64,000 nucleotides of DNA from Archilochus colubris. Its lineage: Eukaryota > Chordata > Aves > Apodiformes > Trochilidae. The notes under the pieces were generated by a model. The model worked only from the letters and a program-made list of their open reading frames with translations, was not told the origin of the DNA and did not search any database. Position 1 is the stretch's first letter; each line of letters starts with the position of its first letter. Where the stretch lies: assembly GCA_023079485.1 (NCBI GenBank), contig CM041084.1, positions 122,686,467 to 122,750,466 of the forward strand. The letters are read 5' to 3'. Positions 12,267-27,015 of the stretch are shown here, piece after piece. Made by a program: the position numbers and the translations under genes.

Positions 12267-14151
12267 CTGTAAAATTGAAAGCAATTATTACATTTTCCTC
12301 TAATTCTCCTAAAATGTAGGGGGGGAAACCCAATACCCACAGGCATTTACTTCTAATTAGTTTTTTGAATCAGAGACTACCATTTCTTTGTCCTTCATAA
12401 ATTCTGAAACTGCCATTAATTTCTCAACAATGTTGAAGACTATCCAGCAAAATAAGCATTCATTCTTGTCCATTTGATAAAGCAATCGGTTACATCTCAA
12501 TGCTAAATCAAAAAGGTATTTGAACTGGAATATCAGACACCATAGTATATACAACATGTATGTAATTTACACACATTTGTGCTTCATAACTATGCAAAAA
12601 TAACCTTAGCTGCCTTCCTCCTAAAATTTCAGGAAAGAAGCCAGTTTGTCCAGATAAAATGCAACAGAGAAATTAAAAAGTGATTCTGACAGACACTTAG
12701 TGGGTTCTTCAATAGTTGTATTTGTAAAGAGGGTTTCTCAATAAGCCTGAATACAATTTGCTGTGATCCAAATCAGTTGCCATAAGGCAAAAGGGAGCAA
12801 GTGATGCTGGCAGAATCTCTGTGAGGAGCCCATCCAGGAACAAGGGATATGGGCACACACACAGAGGTAGTCTCAGGTTGTTTCTTTGGCTGACAGCACT
12901 TCCCAGATCTTCAGGTCTGCTGCTTCCCACGAGCAAAGATTTCCTAAGCAAATAGGTATCTTAACAAATACACTACCTCTCTGGAATACAATGTCTTGGG
13001 GTGTTTATAACACAAACCATTGCAGGGTTGCAGGTGAAAAGCCAACAGAACCAAACCACTCTGCCTGCCCAGCAAGCAAAGCAAGGCCCACAATCTTTTT
13101 TCCTCTGAAATGCCACTCTGTGTCCAGCTATGCTTCCTCAGCTTCATGGGGCAGACCTATCTCAAAGGCTGTCAAAAGCCTCTTCTCCTGCTGAGACCCT
13201 CCAGCCTCTCAGCCCTGTAGCTTCCTCACATCCCTACCTACCAGAAGAATCTGTTAACAGAGTTATTTCTGTGTATCTGTGCTTTATGAGAGCTTCAACT
13301 GCTAACTAACTGCAATGTCTTCCAGCCTTCTCCTTCTTTTCATTATCCAAAAAGTTTAATGAATGTATGTGTGGATATATTTTTGCAAAAATCTCCTTGT
13401 TTACAGCTTCTAAGCTTTGGCAGGTATAGAAATGCTGCAAACTATTTTAAGTTCACAGGAAAGACAATCTTGTCATGGTAATTCTGTTTTGTTCTGTGAA
13501 GTATGTGTTATTGGTAACATAGAAATACTTAAGATTGATGATTTGTCTCATTCTAGCATTTCCACAGAAGGAGTTCTAGCAGTTGCTTCATGAACAAAAC
13601 CACAGTTGTTACTTAATGAACGTAAAATGTAGAAAGAATCAGTCATTTTACACTTCTTCACACACAAACATATGACATATTACCAAAAAAATCTTCATGG
13701 AAGACATATCAGCACATGATCACACAGAATTAGAAGACATAGACAACATCAATTTAATTCTGATTTAATTGTTTTTTTTAAAACTTAGATTTTTCTAATA
13801 GCCTAAGGATCTTATCAGATGCTGAGTTGCCTTCTATTTTCATCAAAATTGATTTAGAAGTGATACTCTAAAGTGGGGGGGGGAAGGGGGGAAAGGCCTG
13901 GAAACAGCCAAGTTCCAATATCCAGCCCCTAGGAATTAAATAATCCCAAATGACGTAGATACAGCACTTGAATTCCACTCCCTACATTGCCATATCATCT
14001 TCCATTGCATGACCACACATATTTTTCTCCCTGCCTGGGACTGGCACCTTATCCAGTGCAGAGGATGGTGCTGAGCAGGGCATGAGCAGCTAAATCCACT
14101 GTGAGTGGTAGGGTGCTGGGGAGTTGATAGGGTTGTGGTGCCCACACAAAA

Positions 14152-14612
14152 TTGTCACAGAACTGTCACAGCTAAGTCCTTTAAGATCACCACATCCAAC
14201 TGTTAACAACCCCCTCAAGAAAATAAATTAAATATATGTTGCAATATCTGTATCATCATGTCCACTAGAGCATACGCTGAAGTGCCTCAACTACAGTTTT
14301 TAAATACTTCCCAGGATAGTGATTCCACCACCTCCCTGGGCAGCCCCTTCCAGCTCCTTACTACTCTCTCAGTAAAGAAAGTCTTCCTAATATCTAGCCC
14401 AACTTCCCCTGCTGTAACTTCAGGCCATTTACCCTAATCCTATCATTATCTACCTGAGAGAACTGCCCTGCACCCACCTCCCTACAACCTCCTTTCAGGT
14501 AGCTGTAGAGAGCAATAAGGTCTCCTCTCAGCCTCCAAACTAAGCAATCTGAATTCCCTCAGCCTCTCCACACAGAACTAGTTCTCCAGACCGTTCACCA
14601 GTTTGGTTGCTG
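14152..14612 (-). mobile_element. CR1 LINE 3' fragment, diverged
   Basis: This is inverted CR1 3' sequence. It begins with a decayed terminus (CACAGAACTGTCACAG), then CACCTCCCTGGGCAGCCCC, the AGTAAAGAAAGTCTTCCTAA block and CTTTCAGGTAGCTGTAGAGA, ending at the GTTCACCAG block. It is more diverged than the other copies, suggesting an older insertion. The orientation is minus. Confidence 0.88.
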
Positions 14613-17600
14613 GTAGTTTCCATAGATGTATGGGAGAGGACCCAGCAGCTGCTTCTTTGCTCCACACAGCTGTTAGAGAGAGGGGCAGCCTCCCTCCTTC
14701 CCTGCTCTCTAAAGCCAGACTGAACATGGTATTCATTGGGATGATTTTTATTTTTTTGACACAATAAAGCCAAGATTTTACCAAAGGGATTTTTTTCCCC
14801 TGAATTTATGGAACTAAGATTTTACTCAGTTTCAGCAAATGTTTTGTGCCATAGGTTATTGAGTTTTCTTTCTATTGAGTTTTCTTTACAGACGTAAATA
14901 GTGATGACAAAAGGCTGCAGACTCAGACAAATAAAGCTGTACAAATAAAACCTAAAATGTAAAGATAGGAATACTTGTACTGTGATCCCAGATAATCTAT
15001 TCATATGTATACAGAAATTGTTCACATCCAGTTCAAATATATTCAAGCAACAGTTTGGTTTTCATTTGCCAATGTGCCATAATAGCCTGCCTCATGCAAG
15101 TGTATGGCAGTGAGGAATGACAAAACACACAGAAGCAAGTAATCAGGTTACAGCTTCCTGCCAGGCAGTTTCTTTGACCAAATGGCCAGAAAGCAGCAGA
15201 AGACTAAATCCATTGCTTACACTAACCCTCTTCCTCTCAGTTTTCAAAAGGTGTTTGGAAATACTAAGCTCTTTCTAAACCTTCCCTTGAGAGCAACTGC
15301 AGATAAAGAATATTTTCTGCTTTAGAAGCAGGTGATCACAAGAGAAAGCCAGGAGTTTCCCTCAGTAGCCACTCTGGTAGCTTTCTCCTGCTCCACAGGC
15401 AGTTTTTTTCTATTTTGACTTAACCACATCTATGTGAGCCACTTCCACTTCAGACATCTGACTGATGTGGAAGAGTACAGGGTCTTTTGCTGGGAATTCA
15501 ACCATCTACACAAGCAGACCTTAATGTGGGGAATGCTGAAGGCCACAATTACTTGACTGATCATGTTCCTATCTTTATGGCAAGCACAATGTTTAACTAC
15601 CAGGACTTCTTTGCTTTCAAGATCTGCTTCACCATCACTCACAGTTCAGAGATAACATGGACAGCCTGAAATATATCTTTCCAAGTAAGTTAACTGTTAT
15701 GCCATATCCTATCAGAATTTTTTTTTCAAAGATCTTTCATATTTTTCTAAACCCTTTGAGGCTCATGGTGGTCCTATAACATGTTTCAGCAAAAATTTTG
15801 TGGAAAGTCTAGTCCATACAGATGCAGCCTGTCTCGAAGACAACCAGATGTTAACATTGTAACATCACTGTATTTCTATTTATTTCTAATAGCTTGCTTT
15901 CCTCTCTCCTCAGTTGTTCTCAAACTCCATGTTGTTCCCTAATGGTTTGGCTTTTCTTGTCAGTATACCTCTGTATTTGCCACCTGATTGCCTCCAATAT
16001 CAACTGCTGATAAAAACTTGTACAGTTTTTTTCACACACTTAAATAATCATCATTCATACAGGCAATTTTATAATAGTCTAACTGTTATTTCATTGCAAT
16101 TCATTGCATATTTTCACCCTCGAGCTATTAGCAACCTTCAGATTACTTTCATCTGAGTTCTTTGCAACCTGGCCTCAGGCACACAACATCACTTAGAAGT
16201 TCAGTCACAGAAAGAAGAGTTATAACCCATCTGCAAATTCTAAAAACTACTTTTGTTTCTGTCCACATTTATACTCAGCTGTCTTCGACAGCATCCATCA
16301 CCATTGGCCAAGCCACTATTAGCACCTTTAATGCAACCACTGCTTGGAAACAACAGCCCAGTATCACCCACACCTTCCCCCCAGGAGCTCAGGTCCCTTC
16401 AGATTTACTTTTGTTCCTTAGCAGCAACCACTGTGTCTCCCCTGCTCACTCTCCTCCCTAGTTTTCAGCACCTAATAGCACAACCATTTCCTCAAACTTC
16501 TTCAAGGGCAAAAGTTGTGTCACAGAGTGGTCTTCCCCTTGCTCAGTTTCAAACATCCTGGCTCAACCAGTGCAGCAGCAGCACAGTGCTGTGGCAGACC
16601 AAGACAGGAGATGCTTCAGCCAGGGAGAGTTTGGTAATCTGCATGCAAAAACTGAAAGCCATTTCTTGCTTTGGTTTCTAAGCAGAAACCTTAGTAAACC
16701 ACAAAAGGAAAGCATTTTAGTTTCTGTTTTGAAGTTGGCAAGAGAATAGTACATACTTAGGTTGAGGGGTTTACTTTTAAGTTAAAGTTCTTGCTTGATT
16801 CATTATTATTAAGTGACAAAGTTTAATACTCCAGATGACAGCTACATGGTTACCACAGTTAATATTTTCAGCAGTGTATTAATATTTTTTCAGTGCAAAA
16901 GACATCTTAACTTGCCTATAGAAACTTTTATTCAGTGGTACTTTTTCATAACTAAGTTGCTGAACTCCACAGGCCCCATTAAAGACTAAATGTTGCAATG
17001 GAAGTCCTACCCACATTAAAACACACTCAACATTGACACAAAATCTGAGGAATTTAAAGAAATATTCCTCTATTCTTTACGGAGAATGTGTGGACTGAAG
17101 TTTTTCAATTGTTTAGGCCTTAACTCATCTGCAGTCAATTTCTGAAATGCCCAAAAGCATCCTGATGAGATGCTTACGTTGCAGTCAAAGAGCAGTTTTC
17201 TCCACTCTCATTTAAATTTCAGCTTGGATTTTGTCCTGAGCAGCAAAAAAGCATTATTGATCAAAAACACAGCTCAGGTATTGAACTGCCAAGTCAAGGA
17301 TCAGCAAACACTAGAATAAAACCTATCATATTTATATGCAAATACAGAGACTTATATTTGACTGACCTATCTGGGCTTTAATATCTTCCTTTGTTTCTGG
17401 TGCACTGCTGCTTAAGAACTGAAGTTATTGATTTTCAAATAGTTTGCTAGTAGTTAATAGGCATTAACATATTTGTGCTTCCTATTCAATGGAATGTAGT
17501 TAACTCCCAAGAATATTAGCCTGATTTACCTGTATGCGAGTCAAATGCATAGAAATATACCTTCAAATGTTAAACCTGACTCCAACTTACAGTCTTTTTT

Positions 17601-20600
17601 TTCCTGTTTTTTTTTTTTTTGTGCAGCACCTGGGCATCCCGGTGGGCACACCAGGAGCACAGACCCCATTTTTAATAGGCTTTGTAATGTTCTACATGGA
17701 CAGATGGCAACAGAAAAAAATATTGAAAGAACTGCCATGCCACATACCATGCCTACTTAGCTGGTGGTTTTATAAACAACTCAGGGGATGATTTACCAGC
17801 AAGGAGTTGGGCAGCAGGCACTGGATGTGATGGAAGTGCACAAGCAGAAGGCAGCTGCCCAGTGCAGAGCTTCACTCTCCCAAACAGCTTTGCCTCCAAC
17901 CCTGGGACTCCATGCAGAGTCTGGAACAATTTATGGCTGATGAAGAAGAAGCAGCCACACGTGGATTGCATCTGCCTGCCAAGAAGCAGGGCAGCAAACA
18001 GAGGCTTGGCTTGTGTCACTCTGTCAGGCAGTAGAACAGCACCAAGAGCCCAGCAGGCTTCCCTGATCTTCTGGGGGACACCAGCTAACTATTATTTCTC
18101 CTTACTTTGACTACTGGGAATCTAGAAGGACTTAGATGCCTGAGAAAGTCCCCTGTATGCACTGTTTGAATCCTAGAGGTCTGGGTAAATTGCATAATCC
18201 TGCAACTATGGCCTATTCTGTGCCATTCTGTTTTGTTCATACAGATAAAATAGTTCATTTTACAACAACAACAAATACAAGCATCTCTATAAAACACCAA
18301 AAAAATATTTTACGAGGGTGGAGGGAAGTGTCTTTACAAAAGCAGACTGCATCCAAAAAAAGACCATCTCATCTCAATAACCCTGATGCCAGTGCCATGT
18401 TTCCATTTTTGTACAAACTTCCTTTTCTCCCTCAGCCAGTAAAGATACGCTCCTTTACTTCAGCTACACCCTAACTGGACTCAACCCCTCCTGTCACTTC
18501 ATTCCAAATCCAGCAAGATCCCTCACAAGCCACACTGGCTGCTTTCCAGACTGAGGGGAAGTAGGAGGGAAAGGGAACATGCTAATTAAACCACACTCAC
18601 GAAAAAATTCCTCCCCAACAACAGCCACTCAACACACTGCTACAGTTCTGGATAAAATTACCTTGTCAATAGATTAAAAAGAAAAACCAAACAAAACTTG
18701 ATTGTGAGTCCCTAGGCCTACGCACAATATTAACACTATATAGCTGTTAAAGAAGACACAGCTAAGGATGAAGACTCTTTATTTCCATACACTTTGCTAT
18801 GTAATCAGTTGGTATAGTTCTATCAAAAAAGCTTTTTTAACACCAATTTAAAAAACACCAATAGCTACAAGATGGTTTAGCACCAGCCAACCTGCTGTAT
18901 AACTGCTGGGTGTTTTATAAACAATTTTTTCATTCTGACTCTGTAACCACCTCTTTTCTGAAAGAGATACAAGCATGTTAAGTGTTACGGATTGGCAATG
19001 AATCTTCCACCTGGTGCCAAAATAAAAGTCACAGGATTTCTTTTTTAAACAAGGCTTTAAAAATTTTTTTGATCCACTACAGAAAAAATATGCAGCTCAG
19101 TGAGGGAAGCAAAAGAAAGGATCAGTTATTTCAGCCTAGTGTATTAATGGAAAACAATAATGAAATACATATATTTAAAATAATCCACATTTTAAAAGTT
19201 CAGCCAAAACAGTTCAGTAACTGCCAAGACTTTTCTCAGGACAGTCTGAACAGCTAGGATACAAATCTAGGTACAGGGCTAAAGACACTTTTTTGAAAAA
19301 CAATGCAGTCAGGAATCCACCAAGCAGCAATGAGAAACACCAAACTTACTACCAAGATAACATGCAAGTAAAAAATATTTGAATTAAATCCCCAGAAGGA
19401 CAAAGGCTTTGGTTTATTCCTACTGCTTTGTATAGTCTTTCCAGTTAAAGTTCCCATGACAGCGGGGTTTTTTAATGTAAAAAGGCTCTAATTTTCACCA
19501 TCCCAAAACAGCGCTCTCACTGGAAGGAAAGAATATATTGAATTTCCATTTTGCCAGAAATCTCTATTCATACTGGAACACAGAGAGACAAGACAGATCC
19601 TCATAATGATGCTTGGAAATAATCTGCCTTGAATTTCAATGTATTATTACATTTTTGAGTATACTTAGCATTTAATTACTTGCTTCACCAGCAGTTGCTC
19701 ATTACACATGAACCATGTCAATCTAATCACTCTCAGCATTTGTAAACTGCTGCTCTCAAACAATATGGAAGATCATGAATTTTGAGGTCACTGTAAGAGT
19801 TCCTTACAATATACAGAATGCATCAATGTACTATAACATAGTATTCATTTTAAACCAGGCTATGACAAAGTCCCTATCTTCACCATTTGACTGAATATAC
19901 AAAACCGTCAATAGAACCTATTTTCTGGATATTAAAATACAAATTAAACATTTATGTTGCTGAGATTCACAATATGGTGTAAGGCAGCAAGAACTGGAGT
20001 CAGCAAGAAGTTTCCATCCTTCATCCTCACATGTATGTCAGTGCTTACCTGGCTAATTACAGCTTATCTACAAAAACAGTGTATCCCAGCAGCAGCCTAA
20101 GGAGTTTCTGAATTATACAGCATCTATCCAAGTGAATGACAGAAACTTTCACTCCCACATTTGAGTTGAGATTCAGTACTCATTCAGGCACCCATTGAAC
20201 CCAAAATAAAACAACAATGAACTTGACACCTGAACTTCTGCACTGGTTACTAACCAGTTACTAACTACTGGGCAGAGAGATGTTAATGGGATGATGGGGA
20301 GTCAGCAAGGAACACTGGGAATTCATGTCCCATGCCATACTCCATTTTCAGGTCTAAACAGAAATGATTCGGAGATGTTTTCAGCCTTTTTTTCTCCATC
20401 ACATGAACAAAAGGCTGAAGATGTGAAAGTATGGCAAGTTCCTTTCTCATCTGTATTCCACAAAAGTATACTCCTTACAGAAAAGTATGTGACAAGACTT
20501 GTAAGATAGTCAGACACCAATTAGTAAGAATTACCGAGTTTTAATACTAATCATTGAATACATGCATCTTCAAAATTAGCTTTCAGTGTCACAGTCTCAA

Positions 20601-21672
20601 AGAAATAACTCCATGCTCTCTATTCTGGACCTTCTAGGCAGTCAGCAGTTAGCTGGCTTTAACTAGATAATGGTACCCAGGCATGGCATCTCTAGAAGCA
20701 CCTCAGTAGAAGTCTTTAAGCCCAAATTTAATTTTCTTAAATAAAAAAACTACCCCTGAAAACCACATTGACTCTCAACAACTAAAAATTAAGAAGTTAG
20801 TTTGGAAGGGGGGCCTTGAAAAGAAGGGGAGGATCACAGTCGCAAAGAATAGGTTCATTTTCCATTCAGCAATTCTGTTGCTGCACTTCAGGCTTTGCTA
20901 AAAACACTCACACTCAGGTGCTCCACCGGGCTAAAAAGGACTTTGCTGGCCAGGAATGGGCAGCTGTAATTGCCTTCCCATTTATTGGTTTCACAAACAG
21001 TGAGTTTAAAATGAACTAAACCAATTACCTCATTTTCTCTCAGCAATGTACATGCCTGGCTGAGCATGGGGAAATGCTGCCTGCCAGGCAGTGTGCTCCC
21101 CTTGCCTCTCCTGTGGCCAAAGCAGAGTGATGAGCAGTGCCTGGTGCCACTGGGGCAAGCTGTGGCCATGCAGAAAACAGGAGAAGGACTGGAAATGTGT
21201 GCCCTGGGCTGGCTGAGGAGCACTGAAGGACAGAGGAGGAAGATACACTTGGGTCTTGCCAGACATCCATAGCAAGGTTTAAAAAAAACTGGAATTAGAG
21301 ATAAAGACAAGCATGCTAACATGGGGTAGCAGGGAAGTTCAACCTTTTTTGTTCTTACTTCTATTACGTTACTGGTTGGAATTACAAGTTGTAGTTAGTG
21401 AGCATCATCAAACCAGGTGTTTTGTACTGCACTAGACAAGGCTCTGAAACCTCAACTTCAGGGTATTTGCCATGGTATGCCTATGAATATCTATTTTATC
21501 TGAAATGGTGATTTTTCCTACTTTTGAGAGATGCAAAGATGGCCCCAGATGCCAGTGGAAAAGTATATACTGTCTTTACCCCCCCTATTATTTATTCTGT
21601 CTACATTAAGAAGTTGTACACAACAACCTTGTGTATGGATAGAAATATCAACCTGGCCTGTATTTCCCAAAT

Positions 21673-21727
21673 TTCAAGTACAAATAAAGTATAGTTCAAG
21701 TACAAATAAAGTACAGTTCAAGTGCAG
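21673..21727. repeat. 22-bp tandem repeat, 2.5 copies
   Basis: Units start at 21,673 and 21,695 and differ at one position. A partial third unit begins at 21,717. The unit starts TTCAAGTACAAATAAAGTA. It lies in ZNF704 intron 1 and has no evident function. Confidence 0.9.
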
Positions 21728-24700
21728 TTGGTTTCAACTATTTCAATACCATTGCTGAACATGTAAGAGAAGTTCCACTTGTTTCTTTTTCTTCATTTGC
21801 TGGTGGTTTGGGATCAGTAAAGATGGCAGTGGTTGGAAGCAGAAGGGAGAAATTACCATCACTACTTCTATCACCTCATTCATCATCAAGCAAGCAGAGC
21901 CCTCAAAAATCACAGTATACAGGAGGCTGTGGGAAACTGCCCACACTTGGTAGAACATTTTGGAAATGCTGGCTCACTGCTCCTCAGCAAGACACCCTTG
22001 ATCAGTTTATCTGCATTTGAAAGACCTCCTCCTCTGTCTAGAGATAATACATCAGAGCATGTCTGCTGAGAAGAAAAACAGATTAGCTTTGTTTTCGAGA
22101 TCTCATGCAAGTAAGTTACAGAGGGGGGGTGAGATTTCTAAAGTCAGAAGCTATTGTCTGACTTTGGAAGCAGTCAGACAGAGATGAGATGCTGCAGATC
22201 CTTGATCACTTTTATGAGAGTATCGAAATGTAATCCATTTGCCTCAGCATCATGGGAATAAAGAGATTTCACATGTTTGTTTAAATGACGGGATTTCTGA
22301 TAAATTAAACTGAGACAGCTCACAGATGTTTCCAACTGCTGTAACTCTGGAGTGAAACAGGGGTTGTGAGTGAAAGCTGCAGGCGCCAGTGCTGATCCCT
22401 GAAGGAAAGAGCCTGCAGGAGATACTACAAGATCAGAACTAAGCACAGATCCTTATCTCCTCTAACTGATCTTGAGCCTGGAAGCAGAAAGCTCTTCCTT
22501 CAGAGGAGATGAACAAGCAAGGAGTGTTGCTGCCAGTTAAGAGATTCTTCCAAATACACATTTGGCCACCTTTGGCTACAGACAAAAACATTTAGCAGTT
22601 TTCCTGTTCAGAGTGGGAGAGGTGCCAAAAAAGGAGTTTATTTTTGGATCTGACTATGCAGAAAAATAGTATGACAGAATTTCATCTCATTATACCTGGA
22701 AACAATGGAATAATACTACTAGAAACCTGCAGAGGCCAAACATGACCTTCTCTTCCTTAGAATTCAGATCTTGACCAAACCAGTAGAGGGATGCAAATCT
22801 CATGGGAGAAGGGCCTTCAAAGAATATGAAGAACAACCCCAAAGTAAAGCACAGCCAAATCAGACAAATGACTGCTGACCTCTAACGGAGGAAGGCTTGG
22901 TCCCTTCCTCGTCTTCCTTTTCTCCCTCTGTGTGCCCAAAATGTGATGTCTCATCTTTTCTTCTGCACTATCAAGGTGTTTGACAAACTCTTCTCTGAGT
23001 CACCTTCACTCACTTAAGTTACAAAGTCTACAGACTCCACTGCACAAGTTTACTGCTACTGAAGTAGCCCACAGAAGCACACAGCAAATTCTGACAAAAG
23101 CCCAAGGTACCTTAGCACATGGTTGGGAGAGCGAGGAAGGATGGAGAGGGGAATACTTGACCCTTTTTGGAACTGATGAAGTATTAAATCATCTCACCAT
23201 GGCTTCACAAACACCATCTGGTTTCAGCCAGTGCCTGGGCACAAAGCATGCTGTGCTGCAAAGGCTGCTGCTCCAGCAGTGGGATCTACCAGCATGGAAA
23301 GAGAAGCACCTGCAAGACCAACCATTTCTCTCTTGTCCTGAGAAAATAAGGACAACTGCCTAGAACAGTGGTGGTCACACATATTGAAGTGAAAATACAT
23401 CCCAAAATGAGGTAGCCATTATCTACTTTTGTTAAAGCAGTAGAAAAAAATTAAGTAAACATTCTTACGACTGTCATATTTGTGCTGCCTATCTTAAGTT
23501 CATGCAACATACTATCCATGATGTTAAAAAATTTATTAAAGATGGTAAAATTATTAACTATGTAATTCCAGACTCCTGTACTGAATATTTGAGGCATTTT
23601 GCTTTCCCTCTGACTCTTAGTCCAGTGATCATAAGAGTCTTCCATAGTATGCAGCAACACTTAAACATCATTAGGATCTCTATGGAAAGGTTTTAGGAGA
23701 CTAACAGATTCACCCTTCTAGTTACATAATTGGGCTGAAGTCAAAACTGCTTAAACTAGCAGGACTTTTTCATCTGCTTCAGCTGGGTCAGGATTTTATG
23801 GAAGTTTGAATCTTTATGTACTGTAGAAACACCAATAAAAGATGTGTATTTTTATCTAAAGTTTGAGAAACAGAAATATGTTCAGTTTCCTGTCTTCATT
23901 AGTCTTGTTGTCAGACAACAAATACCACCCACACATGTACTTTTTAATACAATGAGATAAATGTCACCACAATCATCGTTTGGGATTGGAAAGTTTGGCA
24001 AGGTGCCAGAGCAGTGAAAGTGATCCCCTCACAGATTGTTCGGTACAAATTCCTTCGTGCTCTGTCTGGCAACACACTACAGTGAAAAACATCAACACAA
24101 GTTAGTGAAATAGAAGCTTATCACCATAGGAGCTAATGAACACTATTTTAGTCACTTTATAATTCCCGTTCCAATTTTGGTAAATAAAACCACAAAACAC
24201 TACTAAGTGTTTCTCTCATAACCTACCATCCTTCTGCAGTCTTTGGGCTGGCCTCAAGCAGTGGGAATGGTCAGGCTGCTCACTATTTTTAGAAATAAGC
24301 AATTCAATAAATCACTTGAAAGTATTACAAAGCCAGTAGGCATTCTAATTCGGAGGAGGGAAAAAAAATAAAAAAGCATCATTGCTCAATTCACAGCAGT
24401 GTTTACAGAGCAAACACCAGCCAAGACCAGCATGCTTCCAACTGCCCAAGCAGCAAAGTTCCCCTCTTTGAGATGGCCAAGTGGCACAGTTTGAAGCCCA
24501 GATCTGTCCCAGAGTCTGCTAAGATCTTTCTGGTGCTCTCATGTCACTGGAATTTCTTGTCTAGAAGCTGGAAAAACACAGAGTAGTACTCAAGACTTCA
24601 AAGCTGTTCTGCAGGACTGGCAGGCTTCTCTGTAACCTTGGGTCAGAAGCAAAGTCTGAAGAGCACAGAGAAAGGAAAGGCACAGATCATCCTTGCATCT

Positions 24701-24792
24701 GCTCTTGACATAGGACACATTATAAATGTTAATTACCAGATGATGAAAAGCATTTTCTCAGTGCTTTGTTTTCAGATGGAAAAAAAAAAAAT

Positions 24793-25222
24793 CTCATGAA
24801 GTTCAACAAGGGAAAATGTAAAGTCCTGCACCCGGCAGGGTACAGCCCCAGGCACCAGTACGTGCTGAAGTTCAGAAAAGGCTCTGATGGACACCAAGTT
24901 AAACATGAACCAGCAATTTGCACTTGTGCCAAAGAAGATAAATGGTGTCCTGGGCTGCATTAGAGAAAGTATTGTCAGGGGGTTGAGGGAGGTGATGCTG
25001 CCCCTCTGCTCAGCACTGGTGAGGCCACACCTGGAGCATCGGGTCCAACTCTGGAATCCTCACAGGTTGCCCACAGAGGCTGTGAAGTCTTGCTCCTCAG
25101 AGATAATTCAAAAGTCATCTGGACACAGTCCTGGGCAGCCAGCTCCAGGTGGCCCTGCTTGAGCAGGGAGGTTGGATCAGATGACCTCCAGAAGTCCCTT
25201 TTCACCTCAGTCATCCTGTGAT
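24793..25222 (+). mobile_element. CR1 LINE fragment with internal deletion
   Basis: Plus-oriented CR1 reverse transcriptase C-terminal sequence begins at CTCATGAAGTTCAACAAGGG. It encodes remnants like LMKFNKGKCKVLHPA and FALVPKKINGVLGCIRES. Near 25,063 the sequence jumps from the end of the coding region (CTGGAATCCTCAC) straight to the far 3' region (AGGTTGCCCACAGAGGCTGT), so several hundred bases of a normal element are missing. The 3' terminus is nearly complete (GATGACCTCCAGAAGTCCCT). Confidence 0.9.
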
Positions 25223-26128
25223 AAAGACTCAGCAGCACATCTCCATGCCCCAGTACATTCTGCACAGCTGAAGGCAGCCAACTGACCATTCTCAGCTGAG
25301 CTCTTTCTAGACTAAAACCACTCTAGCAAGTAAGTATTTTTCTAATACAATTCCTTTTAAGGACAAAGTGCTTATGCTTCATCTGTGACCAATAGAAAAC
25401 AACAACAAAAAAACCCACCATTAAAAATCCTCAGCAAATTATTCCCATTCATTCTTTATTATTGGAAAGTGGAAAAAAATACTGTCTTCTAATCTCACCA
25501 CTCCCAGCTCTGCCTCCAGTAATCCTTATGGTTTTTTTTTTCTTTAGTTGTGCAGCCTCCACACCAACTTGACTAGCCAGGTTTTCACTCAAAGACTCTA
25601 AGAAACCGAATAAAGTTTGAAATTTAACAATAAATTTGGTTTATCTGCTTACAAAAACACAAAACTGCAAATGCTTATGTGCCTTTCATCTCATCCTCTA
25701 GTTGTTCCACGCAGTCTACTAGTATCAATTATTTATCTCTTGTGTTACTCTTCAACTTTGCAGAAGAGGGTAGAGCAGGATTATGCTTGTTCTGAGTCTG
25801 TATACAGCCTACCCTAACAAGACCCTACTTCAAGATCAGAACATCAGTTCTGGTGCTCTATTAACTAGTGGTATTTATAAGAACCACTTTGTCTGAGAAG
25901 GAACACTTCAGTTTACTCTTAGGTTAGCATGCAAGTTCCTAATGTGTCTTAGAGATCTCTTCACCATGAAGTGAATCTGGTAGTCCAAGTATGCATTTTG
26001 CAAACTGCCTGTTAAAATGAATGTATATGAATGCACACATGAAAGCTAAATTAAACAGCACTTTGCTAATCAAGGAAAAAGAAGAAAAAAAAAAAAAGTT
26101 TGCTTTTCCCAAGATGATCCTATAGTTA

Positions 26129-27015
26129 GATGGAGCCAATACAGACTGGAGCTAAATCCAGGTGGTGGCCACTCACAAGCAGTGTTCCCCAGGGCTCAGT
26201 AACAGGCCCAGTTCTCTTTGGTATCTTTATCAAGGACAAGGGGATCAAGTGCAGTAAGTTTGCAGACAACATGAAGTTAGGAGGGAGTGCTGATATGCTG
26301 GAAGGTAGGATGGCTCTATAGAGGAGCCAGACAGGCGGTATTGATAGGCTGAGGCAAAATGTATGATCTTCAGCAAGGCAGAGTGTCAAGTACTGCAATT
26401 GGGCCGCAACCCACTGCAATGCTACAGGCGTTGGGAAGAGTGGCTGGAAAGCTGCCCAGAGGAAAAGGGCCTGGGTGTGCTGATCAACACCCAGCTGAAA
26501 AATAGCTAGCAGTGTGCCCAGGTGGCCAAGAAAGCCAACAGCATCCTGGCTTGTATCAGTGTGACCAGCAGGACTTCGGAAGGGATCATGCCTCTGTACT
26601 CAGCAGTGGTGAGATCACACCTTGAGTACTGAGTTCAGTTCTGCAGCCCCCACTATAAGGACACTGTGGTGCTGGAGCCAGTCCAGAGAAGGGCAATAAG
26701 GATGGTGATGGATCTAGAGCACAAGTCCTGTGAGGAGTGGCTGAGGGATCTAGGCTTGTTTAGTCTGGAGTAAAGGAGGCACATGGGCACCTCATCACTC
26801 TCTACAACTACCTGAAAGGAGGCTGTAGTGAAGTGGGTGTTGGTCTCTTCTTAGTATCAAGAGACAGGATGAGAAGAAATGGTGTCAAGTTGCACCTGGG
26901 GAGGTTTAAACTGGGTATTAGAAGAAACTGCTTTGCTGAAAGAACAAACACTGAAACAGGCTGCCAGGCAGGTGGCAGAATAACCATTCCTGGAGATGTT
27001 TAAAAGACTAAGAAG
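26129..27015 (+). mobile_element. CR1 LINE fragment, about 0.9 kb
   Basis: This plus-oriented CR1 starts inside the reverse transcriptase region. One frame reads SSVPQGSVTGPVLFGIF then SKFADNMKLGG, corresponding to the polymerase motif where an intact enzyme has ADD; the second acidic residue is changed to N. It continues through the C-terminal domain and the 3' region (CTACCTGAAAGGAGGCTGTAG, GAAACAGGCTGCC) and fades near TTTAAAAGACTAAGAAG without the terminal repeat. Stops and frameshifts make it inactive. Confidence 0.92.

Noticed and set aside
16162..16681. Overlapping plus open frames of 99 and 142 codons in ZNF704 intron 1
   Set aside because: Both are Ser/Thr/Pro-rich with no motif. 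Their overlap in two frames and lack of splice signals fit chance openness.
22140..22165. A 9-bp stem with an 8-base loop, considered as a small RNA
   Set aside because: It is too short for a microRNA precursor and stems of this size are expected by chance in 64 kb.
22980..23363. A 127-codon plus open frame in intron 1
   Set aside because: It has Ser/Leu/Gln/His-rich random-like composition, no domain and no acceptor or promoter that I could support.
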